A stretch of DNA of 64,000 bases from Microbacterium sp. 4R-513 (lineage in GTDB: Bacteria; Actinomycetota; Actinomycetes; Actinomycetales; Microbacteriaceae). Where the stretch lies: positions 1,798,001 through 1,862,000 of the forward strand of contig NZ_CP049256.1 of assembly GCF_011046485.1 (NCBI RefSeq), in the 5' to 3' direction. The translations under genes were made by a program, and so were the position numbers. This document shows, in pieces, positions 35,397 to 43,400 of the stretch (its first letter is position 1; every line of letters starts with the position of its first letter). The notes below the pieces were generated by a model. It saw only the letters and a list, made by a program, of their open reading frames with translations. It did no database searches and was not told where the DNA came from.

Positions 35397-36167
35397 TCAG
35401 GAGGCGAAGTAGTCGGGGTACTCCGCCTGCAGGCTCGTCGTGTCTGCGAGGACGCGATGCGAGTGCAGATGGATGACCGCCGTGCCCGCCGCCTCATCGC
35501 GGTCGACGATGGCGTCGACGATGCGCTGATGCTCGAGAGGGAGTTCGGCGTTGTGGATCGCGGCGCTCAGGCTCATGCGGCGGAGCCGATCGAGATGCAC
35601 CTTCATGCCCCGCACCAGCTCCCACAGGTGCGGGACGCCGGCCAGGGCGAAGACGAGCTGGTGCAGCTGCTCGTCGGTGTCGAAGAACTCCTCCGCGTCG
35701 CCCCGCTCCAGGGCCTCGCGATTGCGGTCGACCATCGCCTGCAGCTGTGTGACGTCGAGGTCTTGAGCCGCGATCGTCTGGCGGAACGCACCCGTCTCGA
35801 GGGAGCTGCGCACGAAGACGGCGTCGCTCACGTCGCGCATCGAGATCGGAGCGACCTTGCTCCCCACCTGCGGGACGATCGTGATGAGGCGCTGGTCGGC
35901 CAGGCGGGTGAACGCCTCCCGCACCGGCGCGCGGCTGACTTTGAGCCACGCCGCGACGGCCGGCTCGGAGAGCGTCGCCCCCGGGTGCAGGCGCAGGCTC
36001 CGGATCGCCTCGCCGAGCTCCTCGTACACATAGTCCGAGATGCGGCCACGCGAGTCGGCCGAGTAGCCGGGCGCACCTCGAGAGGGCTCGAGACTGTCGA
36101 GCTTGCTCCCGCGGAACCGGCCGCGCACACGGCCGCCGGCCTCGGCCGCGTTGTCGAGTGCCGTCAT
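35397..36167 (-). CDS. FadR-subfamily (FCD) GntR regulator
   Basis: 256 residues, ATG 36167. After about 40 variable residues comes the GntR HTH (LRLHPGATLSEPAVAAW, LKVSRAPVREAFTRLAD, PQVGSKVAP) and an FCD-type C-terminal domain (RSSLETGAFRQTIA, DEQLHQLVFALAGVPHLW). It is divergent from the operon at 36265 and an 18-base near-palindrome lies between, the likely operator. Transcription of the downstream SMP-30 operon may also be influenced. Confidence 0.88.
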   Translation of the reverse strand: MTALDNAAEAGGRVRGRFRGSKLDSLEPSRGAPGYSADSRGRISDYVYEELGEAIRSLRLHPGATLSEPAVAAWLKVSRAPVREAFTRLADQRLITIVPQVGSKVAPISMRDVSDAVFVRSSLETGAFRQTIAAQDLDVTQLQAMVDRNREALERGDAEEFFDTDEQLHQLVFALAGVPHLWELVRGMKVHLDRLRRMSLSAAIHNAELPLEHQRIVDAIVDRDEAAGTAVIHLHSHRVLADTTSLQAEYPDYFAS

Positions 36168-36205
36168 CGTGCTCCACCTCTCGGGAACTCATTCGTGTCT
36201 GGGCT

Positions 36206-36223
36206 TTGCATACTAGTATACAA
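36206..36223. promoter_or_regulatory. GntR-type operator palindrome
   Basis: TTGCATACTAGTATACAA is an 18-base palindrome with a perfect 10-base core (ATACTAGTAT) and one mismatched pair. It sits 39 bases from the GntR start and 41 bases before the start at 36265, as expected for an operator controlling both directions. It is strikingly AT-rich for this genome. Confidence 0.65.
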
Positions 36224-36264
36224 GCGATACATTGTCCGCGTCATGCCGATGAAGGAGGCAATTG

Positions 36265-36510
36265 ATGCGCACCGAAAGAGCTCACCAACAGGGGGCGCCC
36301 ACGTCGGCTGTCGATCGCGTGAGCGTAGCCCTCGAGTTGAGCAGGCTCGCAGTCTCGTCGGATCTCGAGCGCTCCGAACTCATCCGCCAACACCTCGATA
36401 CCGCGGTGGACGGCGTCCTCATCGTCCCGCAGAAAGGGTCGTTCGGAGCGCCATCCAAGACAGCATGGGAGCGACAGAAGCCTGCGCTCACTGCCTGGGT
36501 TCTGACATGA
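36265..36510 (+). CDS. Small hypothetical protein, translationally coupled to the SDR
   Basis: 81 residues, ATG 36265 with a strong GAAGGAGG 6 bases upstream, the first gene after the palindromic operator. It ends in an ATGA overlap with the SDR gene at 36507, which argues that it is translated. The sequence (a helix-prone SVALELSRLAVSSDLERSEL segment, then LDTAVDGVLIVPQKGSFG) is not recognised. It may be a leader-type coupling gene or a genuine small protein. Confidence 0.5.
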   Translation: MRTERAHQQGAPTSAVDRVSVALELSRLAVSSDLERSELIRQHLDTAVDGVLIVPQKGSFGAPSKTAWERQKPALTAWVLT

Positions 36511-37346
36511 GCGCAGACAGGGGCGTCGCCGTGGACGGCGACGTCGATATCCACGCAGGACGGGTCGTTCTCGTCACCGGTGGCTCGCAAGGCATCGGCC
36601 GCGGCATCGCCGAGGTGCTCGCCGCGAAGGGCGCATCGGTCGTCGTCCACGGCCTCACCCAAGAGTTCGTCGACGAGACGGTCGCCGCGATCGGCGCGGC
36701 CGGCGGCAAGGCGACCGGCACGTGGGGACCCATCGACAGGCCGCAGACGACGATCGAAGCGGTGGATGCCGCGCTCCGCGCCTACGGCCGGCTCGACCAC
36801 CTCGTGACCGCCGCAGGCATCCAGCGCTACGGCGACGCTGTCTCGACGTCGGTCGAGACGTGGGACGAGGTGTTCGGCGTCAACGTACGCGGAGTCTTCC
36901 TCGCGGCACACGCCGCGCTGCCGCACATCCGCGAGCGCAAGGGCACCGTGACGATCATCTCGTCGGTGCAGGCGACGGCGACGCAGCAGCAGGTCGTGGC
37001 GTACACGGCGAGCAAAGGTGCGCTCAACGCGCTCACGCGTGCGCTCGCGGTCGACGAGGCCGATCACGGTGTGCGGGTGAACTCCGTCGCGCCGGGCTCG
37101 GTCGACACGCCGATGCTCCGCCACTCCGCCGCGATGTTCTCCGTGGGCACGCCCGAGGCTGTCGAAGCGACGATCGCCGATTGGGGCCGAATGCACGCGC
37201 TCGGCCGCGTTGCGCAGCCGAGGGAGATCGGCGAAGCGGTGTCGTTCCTCGCCAGCGACGCCGCGAGCTTCATCACCGGGGCCGAGCTGCGCGCCGACGG
37301 CGGGTTGCTCGCACGCATCGCCGCGGCCCTGCCGGCCAAGGACTGA
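36507..37346 (+). CDS. Short-chain dehydrogenase of the mannonate/sugar-acid operon
   Basis: 279 residues from ATG 36507. SDR motifs TGGSQGIGRG, TAAGIQ in the NNAG position, SSVQATA serine and YTASKGA Tyr-Lys, ending in ADGGLLAR. It has about 15 extra N-terminal residues compared with typical SDRs. Next to mannonate dehydratase it could act as the fructuronate/mannonate oxidoreductase (UxuB role), which SDRs fill in some Gram-positives; this is inference. Confidence 0.82.
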   Translation: MSADRGVAVDGDVDIHAGRVVLVTGGSQGIGRGIAEVLAAKGASVVVHGLTQEFVDETVAAIGAAGGKATGTWGPIDRPQTTIEAVDAALRAYGRLDHLVTAAGIQRYGDAVSTSVETWDEVFGVNVRGVFLAAHAALPHIRERKGTVTIISSVQATATQQQVVAYTASKGALNALTRALAVDEADHGVRVNSVAPGSVDTPMLRHSAAMFSVGTPEAVEATIADWGRMHALGRVAQPREIGEAVSFLASDAASFITGAELRADGGLLARIAAALPAKD

Positions 37347-37406
37347 CTGTCTGTCGGCCCGCATCCGGTCGACGAGTGATTGACGAACCCGAGAGGACCT
37401 CCAGAA

Positions 37407-38471
37407 ATGATCGAACTCGGCGAATTCCTGCCGCCCCGGCCTGAGGCATCCTGGAAGCTCATCCGCCAGGTCGGCGTCGACAACGTCGTCGGCGGGCTCA
37501 ACGGCGCCGAGCAGGACCAGCGCATGTTTCCCTCGGTCGGCGCCGGCGGTTGGAGGCCCGACGACCGCGAAGACGTGCCTTGGAGTGAGAGGGCACTCAA
37601 GCGGAACATCGAGATCTACGACGAATACGGCTTCCGGCTCGTCGCCACGGAGGACACGGCCCCGCTCGACAAGGCGCGCCTGGGCCTCGAAGGCCGCGAC
37701 GCGCAGATCGACCAGGTCATCGAGCAGATCCGCGCGATGGGGCGGCTCGGCATCCCGACCCTCGCGTACAACTGGATGGCGCTGTCCAGCTGGGGCCGCA
37801 CGGACATCGCGATCCCCGCACGAGGCGGCGCGCTCGTGACCGGTTACCGTAAGGCCGACACCGACGCGCTTCCTCGCCTCGTGGATGAGGGTGAGGTCAC
37901 GCACGAGCAGATGTGGGACGCCCTCGCGTATTTCCTCGACGCCGTCGTCCCCGAGGCGGAGGCCGCCGGAGTGCGCCTGGCGATGCACCCCGATGATCCG
38001 CCGCAGCCGTTCGACCGCAACCTGCCGCGCATCATGAGCTCCGTCGCGGCGTTCCGCCGCCTCGCGGCGCTGCATCCGTCCGCGGCGAACGGCATCACGT
38101 TCTGCCAGGGCAACTTCGCACTCATGCCCGAGGTGCTCGACGGGACGACGGCGATCCCCGACCTCATCCGCGAGTTCGGCACCGAGAAGATCCCGTTCGT
38201 CCATTTCCGCGACGTCAAGGGCACGCCTGCCGAGTTCCAGGAGACCTTCCACGACGAGGGTCAGACCGACATGCCCGCGTGCATGGAGGCGTACTACGAG
38301 ATCGGCTTCGGTGGAGTCATGCGCCCCGACCATGTGCCGACGCTCGACGGCGAGACCAACAGCCGCCCCGGCTACGAGACCCTCGGCCGCCTCTTCGCGA
38401 TCGGATACATCCGCGGACTCGAACATGCCTGGTACGGCCACCCTGCGAAGCGATCGGTTCGGGTCGCGTGA
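37407..38471 (+). CDS. uxuA: Mannonate dehydratase
   Basis: 354 residues, ATG 37407. UxuA family TIM barrel: LAMHPDDPPQP metal His, FCQGNFALM Cys, VHFRDVKG His and MRPDHVPTLDGE near the C-terminus. It converts D-mannonate to 2-keto-3-deoxy-D-gluconate, which the KdgK/Eda pair at 12748-14329 could use. It lies between an SDR and an APH-like kinase, overlapping the latter by 4 bases. No uronate isomerase is present, so mannonate or a related acid must come from elsewhere. Confidence 0.9.
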   Translation: MIELGEFLPPRPEASWKLIRQVGVDNVVGGLNGAEQDQRMFPSVGAGGWRPDDREDVPWSERALKRNIEIYDEYGFRLVATEDTAPLDKARLGLEGRDAQIDQVIEQIRAMGRLGIPTLAYNWMALSSWGRTDIAIPARGGALVTGYRKADTDALPRLVDEGEVTHEQMWDALAYFLDAVVPEAEAAGVRLAMHPDDPPQPFDRNLPRIMSSVAAFRRLAALHPSAANGITFCQGNFALMPEVLDGTTAIPDLIREFGTEKIPFVHFRDVKGTPAEFQETFHDEGQTDMPACMEAYYEIGFGGVMRPDHVPTLDGETNSRPGYETLGRLFAIGYIRGLEHAWYGHPAKRSVRVA

Positions 38472-39517
38472 TCGATCCTGCACTGCTGGAGTCGACGGAT
38501 CCCGCTGCGGCGGCCGGCGGGGCCTGCGAGGCGACCGCGGAACGAGCCCTACTCGAGCGGGTCGGCCTCATCGCACGGGGCGAGCCGTACGAGGAGGAGC
38601 CGCTCACGGGGGGCGTCTCGTCCGACATCCGGCTCGTCCGCACCGAGCGCGGGTCCTTCGTGCTCAAGCGCGCACTCGAGCGGCTGAAGGTCGAGGCGGA
38701 GTGGCGTGCCCCGCTGGGGCGTGTCGCATCCGAGGCGGCCTGGCTGGACTTCGCAGGCTCGGTCGCGCCCGGATCTTGTCCCCGCGTGCTCGTGTTCGAC
38801 GCGGAGTCCTTCACCATGGCGCTCGAGTACCTCGATCCTGCCGCGCACCGCAATTGGAAGGCGGAGCTGCTCGCGGGACGGATCGACGTCGAGGTCGCGG
38901 CATCCCTTGGCGAAACCCTCGGGCGGATTCACGCCGCGTCGGTCAGCACGCCAGGGCTCGCTGAGCGCTTCGACAACGCTGAGCTGTTCGAGGCGCTCCG
39001 CATCGAGCCCTATTTCGTGCGCACTGCCGCCGCGGTGCCGGAGGTGCAGACGCCCTTGCACGAGGTGATCGACGAGCTTCGCCGCACGCGACTCGCGCTC
39101 GTCCACGGCGACGTGAGCCCCAAGAACATCCTCGTGGGGCCGCATCCTGTGATCCTCGATGCCGAATGCGCGACGTGGGGTGACCCGGCGTTCGACGTCG
39201 CGTTCTGTCTCACCCACCTCGAACTCAAGGCGGTGCATCTGCCCCACCGCGCAGCGGACTTGCATCAGGCCGCCGACGTCCTCCGCGCCGCCTATCTTCG
39301 GCGGGTCGACTGGGAGCACACGGATGCCGCGACCAGACGCGTCGACCGCATCCTTCCAGCCCTTCTGCTGGCGCGAGTCGAGGGCGCTTCACCTGTCGAG
39401 TACCTCGACGCCGCTGCTCGCGGCCGCGTTCGCAACGCCACCATCGAGGCGTTGCGCACGGGAGCCCCCGTGCGGCTGCTCCTACATCCGACCGCTGGCG
39501 AAGGGACGCCCCGATGA
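38468..39517 (+). CDS. APH-family small-molecule kinase
   Basis: 349 residues from GTG 38468. Aminoglycoside-phosphotransferase/choline-kinase fold: GGVSSDIRLVRTERG nucleotide loop, FVLKRALERLK lysine, the Brenner motif LVHGDVSPKNILV and the metal Asp-Glu in ILDAECATWGDPAFD. It is not an obvious resistance gene: its place between mannonate dehydratase and an atypical enolase, with 4-base overlaps on both sides, implies phosphorylation of a sugar or sugar acid in that pathway (inference). Confidence 0.82.
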   Translation: MIDPALLESTDPAAAAGGACEATAERALLERVGLIARGEPYEEEPLTGGVSSDIRLVRTERGSFVLKRALERLKVEAEWRAPLGRVASEAAWLDFAGSVAPGSCPRVLVFDAESFTMALEYLDPAAHRNWKAELLAGRIDVEVAASLGETLGRIHAASVSTPGLAERFDNAELFEALRIEPYFVRTAAAVPEVQTPLHEVIDELRRTRLALVHGDVSPKNILVGPHPVILDAECATWGDPAFDVAFCLTHLELKAVHLPHRAADLHQAADVLRAAYLRRVDWEHTDAATRRVDRILPALLLARVEGASPVEYLDAAARGRVRNATIEALRTGAPVRLLLHPTAGEGTPR

Positions 39518-40800
39518 CGGATCCGATCACGGCTCTGCGAGCACGCCGAGTGTGGGACTCCCGCGGCGTGCCCACCGTCGAGATCGAGCTGACCGCGGCG
39601 AGTGGCGCCCGCGGTCGCGGCATCGCGCCCGCGGGTGCCTCAACCGGGCGCAGGGAAGCCCTCGAGCTCCGCGACGGGGGCGACGTGCTGGGAGGCAGAG
39701 ATGTGTCCATGGCGGTGCGGCTCGCCGAGGAGATCGTCGCGCCTGCACTGGTCGGGCTCGACGTCCGCGATCAGGAGGCGATCGACGACATCCTGGCGCG
39801 TCTCGACAGCGTCGATGAGTCCCCTCGCGGCCGTCCGGTGGGTGGGAACACCACCACGGCGGCCTCGCTCGCCGCGCTTCATGCAGCAGCCGCGAGCCGC
39901 GGCGTCCCCGCCTGGGCGGTCCTGGATCCGAGCCCGCACGCCATTCCCCGGCCGCAGATCCAGATCCTCGGTGGGGGAGCGCACGCGGCTCACCGAACGG
40001 CCGTCCAGGACTTCATGGTCATGCCGCTGTCAGCGGTGACGATCCAGGATGCCTTCCTCCACGTCGCCGAGGTGTACCGCACCGTGGGCGAGGTGCTCGC
40101 CGGACGCGGACCCCGGCGAGGAGTCGCCGACGAAGGCGGGCACTGGCCAGAGGTGAGCGGCACCGAGGACGCGCTGGACGTCCTCATCGAGGGCATCGAA
40201 CGAGCGGGCCTCGAGCCCGGCGTCGACATGGCGATCTCGCTCGACATCGCGGCGACGCAGTTCGCCGGTCCCGACGGCTACCACGTGCAAGGCCGCACCC
40301 TCCGGACCGCGGAGTGGATCGCCGAGCTGCATCGGCTCTGCGAGAAGTACCCGATTGCGACGCTGGAGGACCCAGCGGGCGAGGACGACCTCGAGGGCAT
40401 GCAGCTCGCGGTGGCGAATACCGGTGAGCGGACGACGGTCGTCGGCGACGACTTCCTGGTGACCGACGCCCACCGCATCGCCTTCTCCGCCGGCGAGCAG
40501 GCGGTCGACGCCGTGCTCATCAAGGTCAATCAAGTCGGAACGGTGACCGGCGCAGCGCGCGCCGTAGCGGCGGCACGGGCCCACCACCTCGGTGTCATCG
40601 TCTCGGCGCGCTCGGGAGAGAGCGAGGATGTCTCGGTTGCGCATCTGGCAGTGGGCTGGGGAGCAGACATCGTCAAGGTCGGCTCGATCACCAGGGGTGA
40701 ACGCACCGCGAAGTGGAACGAGCTCATCCGAATCGACGACGCATTGGGCGGCCTGGGGCTGGCCGCCACCGTTCGGCCTATCGCCGGGAAACAGGCATGA
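39514..40800 (+). CDS. Atypical enolase paralogue
   Basis: 428 residues. Whole-length enolase homology: PAGASTGRREALELRD loop, GAHAAH (H157), DEGG (E207), metal ligands D244, E285, D312, LIKVNQ (K337) and RGERTAKWNEL. Against canonical enolase, two active-site positions differ: the Glu of QEFM (yeast E168) is Asp (QDFM, D166) and the His of SHRSGETED (yeast H373) is Ala (SARSGESED, A365). It is embedded in a sugar-acid operon rather than with glycolytic genes. I infer an enolase-like dehydratase for a different phosphorylated acid, perhaps the product of the adjacent kinase, rather than the housekeeping enolase. Confidence 0.85.
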   Translation: MTDPITALRARRVWDSRGVPTVEIELTAASGARGRGIAPAGASTGRREALELRDGGDVLGGRDVSMAVRLAEEIVAPALVGLDVRDQEAIDDILARLDSVDESPRGRPVGGNTTTAASLAALHAAAASRGVPAWAVLDPSPHAIPRPQIQILGGGAHAAHRTAVQDFMVMPLSAVTIQDAFLHVAEVYRTVGEVLAGRGPRRGVADEGGHWPEVSGTEDALDVLIEGIERAGLEPGVDMAISLDIAATQFAGPDGYHVQGRTLRTAEWIAELHRLCEKYPIATLEDPAGEDDLEGMQLAVANTGERTTVVGDDFLVTDAHRIAFSAGEQAVDAVLIKVNQVGTVTGAARAVAAARAHHLGVIVSARSGESEDVSVAHLAVGWGADIVKVGSITRGERTAKWNELIRIDDALGGLGLAATVRPIAGKQA

Positions 40801-40816
40801 TACTGGCCGATGGCGA

Positions 40817-41602
40817 TCAGGCGACGATGATCTCGTAGCCCTGGTCTTCGAGGCTGCGGCGCTGGTCGTCGGTGACCGCGGCGTCGGTGATGATCGTCGA
40901 GAAGAGTCCGGGGTGACCGATGGATGCGAAGGCCCGCCGACCGAGCTTCGACGCATCCGCGACGATGACGGCCTGTGCTGCGCGGATCGCCATGAGTCCG
41001 TTGACCGCCGCCTCGCGTTCGTCGAAGGAGGTGGGTCCCGCGAGCGGATCGATCCCGTTGACGCTGATGAAGGCGATATCGAGGCTGACATTGGCGAGCA
41101 CGGCGTCCGCATACGCCCCGACCAGCTCGTATGAACGAGCGTGCAGAACACCGCCTGTCAGCACCGTCTTGATCTGCGGGCGCGTAGCGAGCTGCATCGC
41201 GATGTTGATCGCGTTGGTCACGACGGTGAGCCCAGGTTCATCGGAGGCGGCCATGATGTCGGCCCGGGCGAGGAGGGCGTCGACGATCGCCGTCGACGTG
41301 GTGCCGCCACAAAGGCCGATCACGGCGCCGCGGGGCACGAGTCCACTCGCCGCACGGCCGATCGACGCCTTCGCATCACGACGCTGCAGATTCTTGTATC
41401 GCATCGGCAGGTCGTAGGCCACCGACTGGGCGATGGCGCCTCCGCGGGTTCTGCTGAGCAGGTGCTGCTCCGCCAGGGCATCGAGGTCGCGTCTGGCCGT
41501 AGCCGGCGAGACACCGAGTCGCTGCACGATCTCGTCGACCTCCACGCGCTGGTTCTCGGCGAGCAGGTCGAGGACTGCGTTGAGTCTTTCGGCGCGATTC
41601 AT
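40817..41602 (-). CDS. DeoR/GlpR-family regulator of the amino-sugar operon
   Basis: 261 residues from ATG 41602, sharing one base with the aldolase stop. DeoR HTH (RAERLNAVLDLLAENQRVEVDE, VSPATARRDLDALAEQ, RTRGGA) and the sugar-phosphate-binding C-domain (GLCGGTTSTAIVDAL, VLTGGVLH, DASKLGRRAF). DeoR proteins repress and respond to sugar phosphates such as tagatose-6-phosphate. It is the last gene of the leftward SIS-ROK-PfkB-aldolase operon and likely controls it through the element at 45316. Confidence 0.92.
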   Translation of the reverse strand: MNRAERLNAVLDLLAENQRVEVDEIVQRLGVSPATARRDLDALAEQHLLSRTRGGAIAQSVAYDLPMRYKNLQRRDAKASIGRAASGLVPRGAVIGLCGGTTSTAIVDALLARADIMAASDEPGLTVVTNAINIAMQLATRPQIKTVLTGGVLHARSYELVGAYADAVLANVSLDIAFISVNGIDPLAGPTSFDEREAAVNGLMAIRAAQAVIVADASKLGRRAFASIGHPGLFSTIITDAAVTDDQRRSLEDQGYEIIVA

Positions 41603-42447
41603 CAAGGCCTCTCGTTGTCGGCGAACAGTGTGAGCAACCGTGCGGATTCGGTCCGCACCGCGTCTCGCCCTGTCGAGAAGTATGCGCGAGAGTCGACTGC
41701 CGTCGGGTGGTCGGCGAGGTACCGCCGAACGGCCGAGGTGAAGACATTGCTCAGATGGGTGGAGACATTGATCTTCGAGAGCCCCGCGCGGATGCCGTCG
41801 ACGATCCTCGCATCGGGAACGCCCGATGACCCGTGCAGCACGAGTGGCACAGGCACGGCGTGGGACAAGCGCGCAATGAGCTCCACATCGATGTCTGCGA
41901 CTCGCTCGGTCATCGCGTGCGACGAGCCGACGGCGACGGCGAGAGCATCCACGTCGGTCTGGGCGACGAAGTCCCGGGCCTCGTCGGGGTCCGTTCTCAC
42001 CCCTGGCGTGTGTGCCCCGTTCTTGCCGCCCACCTCCCCGAGTTCCGCCTCGACCAGAACGCCGGCAGAGTGCGCGCGTTCGACCACACGACGCGTCCAG
42101 AGCACATTCTCTTCGAACTCGAGCTTCGCGCCGTCGAACATGACCGAGCCGAAGCCGGCGTCGATCCCGCGGAGCGCGAGATCGGGATCTTCGGCGTGAT
42201 CCAGGTGCACGGCGATCCTCGCTGAGGAGGCATCCGCGACCGCCAGAACGGCCTTGGTGACCGGGTCGAACCCTCCGTGGTAGCGGATGCAGTTCTCGGA
42301 TACCTGCAGGACGACGGGTAACCCGGCCTCCTCAGCTCCGGCGACGAGCGCCTCGGCCGTCTCCAGGTGGATGACATTGAAGGCGCCGAGACCTCGCGCG
42401 GCGTCGCGCGCTTCCTGAAGCAGCACTCGCGTCGGGGTGAGCGTCAT
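41602..42447 (-). CDS. Class II tagatose/fructose-bisphosphate aldolase (GatY/KbaY-like)
   Basis: 281 residues. Class II aldolase signatures: GAFNVIHLETAEALV, zinc ligand region VHLDHAED, AELGEVGGKNG, LHGSSGVPD and the KINVSTHL phosphate loop. Length and motifs fit the KbaY/GatY group that cleaves tagatose-1,6-bisphosphate to DHAP and glyceraldehyde-3-phosphate. It overlaps both neighbours and follows a PfkB kinase that could make the bisphosphate. Confidence 0.88.
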   Translation of the reverse strand: MTLTPTRVLLQEARDAARGLGAFNVIHLETAEALVAGAEEAGLPVVLQVSENCIRYHGGFDPVTKAVLAVADASSARIAVHLDHAEDPDLALRGIDAGFGSVMFDGAKLEFEENVLWTRRVVERAHSAGVLVEAELGEVGGKNGAHTPGVRTDPDEARDFVAQTDVDALAVAVGSSHAMTERVADIDVELIARLSHAVPVPLVLHGSSGVPDARIVDGIRAGLSKINVSTHLSNVFTSAVRRYLADHPTAVDSRAYFSTGRDAVRTESARLLTLFADNERP

Positions 42448-43400
42448 GCCGCGCCCCTCCGCGAAGTGACGACGACGTCATGCTCGAGCGTGAGATGTTC
42501 GGGGCTGAGTTCCCCCGCCAGTGGCATGAGCACCGCCGCCCCCGACCACGCCGCCGCGCGCCGCGCGAGAGAGAGTCGTGCGGTGTGGGCGGCATCGTCG
42601 GACGACAGCAGGTCGACGCCGGAGGCGAGACCGGCTGCGATCGCGGCAACGAGTGCATCGCCCGCGCCCGTTGCGTTGCCGCGCAGAGCAAATGGAAGCC
42701 GGGCGCTGATCACGTCGCCGCTGGCTGCGACAAGGAGGAGGCCGTCCGGACCCGACGAGACGATCACGAGTCGCGCGCCCCGGGCCAGGAGTCTCCTGGC
42801 CCCCTCGCCGGGATCGTCCAGCCCGGTCGCCGCACGGAGTTCCTCCCGATTGGGCTTGAGCACGTGCGCACCGCCGTCTGCGGCGGAGAGGATTCCCGGC
42901 CCGCTCGTGTCCACGACGACGGGCGCCCAGCGGGCGACCCGCTCCACGACGTGCCGCAGTTCGTCAGGGCCGAAGCCTGCGCGCAGGCTTCCGCTGATCG
43001 CGACAGCCGCGGCGGATCTCGCGTGGGCCTCCGCGGCCGCCGCCAGCCGCTCCCCTTCGACGCGGGTCAACGGCGTGCCGTCTTCGTTGAAGATCGCCGT
43101 CTCCGCGGGCTCCTCCTCTACGATGGCCGCGCTCAACCGTGTAGCGGAGCCCGTCGCGATCAGCTGGTAGGGGATCCCCGACTCATCGAGGTCCGCGGTG
43201 AACTGTTCACCGGTCGATCCTCCGGCGGTGGCGAGCGCAAGGACGTCGTGGCCGAGCTCATGGAGCACCCGCGCGACGTTGATGCCCTTGCCGCCGGCTC
43301 GCGCGACCGCGGGGGAGACGCGGTGCGTGCCGCCGCGGCTCAGCCGAGGCACATGCCAAGTCAGGTCGACTGCAGGATTGGGGGTCACTGTCAGAATCAC
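42444..43400 (-). CDS. PfkB-family hexose-phosphate kinase (LacC/FruK-like)
   Basis: 318 residues from GTG 43400. VILTVTPNPAVDLTW start and GGKGINVARVLHELG are hallmarks of the 1-phosphofructokinase/tagatose-6-phosphate kinase branch; NATGAGDALVAAI contains the catalytic Asp. It would phosphorylate tagatose-6-phosphate (or fructose-1-phosphate) to the bisphosphate used by the next gene. GTGA and ATGA overlaps couple it to the ROK kinase and aldolase genes. Confidence 0.88.
   Translation of the reverse strand: MILTVTPNPAVDLTWHVPRLSRGGTHRVSPAVARAGGKGINVARVLHELGHDVLALATAGGSTGEQFTADLDESGIPYQLIATGSATRLSAAIVEEEPAETAIFNEDGTPLTRVEGERLAAAAEAHARSAAAVAISGSLRAGFGPDELRHVVERVARWAPVVVDTSGPGILSAADGGAHVLKPNREELRAATGLDDPGEGARRLLARGARLVIVSSGPDGLLLVAASGDVISARLPFALRGNATGAGDALVAAIAAGLASGVDLLSSDDAAHTARLSLARRAAAWSGAAVLMPLAGELSPEHLTLEHDVVVTSRRGAA

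Noticed and set aside
36282..38483. 733-codon leftward open frame
   Set aside because: Antisense shadow of the SDR and mannonate dehydratase genes, which have complete catalytic motifs.
38468..39517. APH-fold gene as an aminoglycoside resistance gene
   Set aside because: Operon overlaps with uxuA and an enolase paralogue point to metabolism; the family includes many metabolite kinases.
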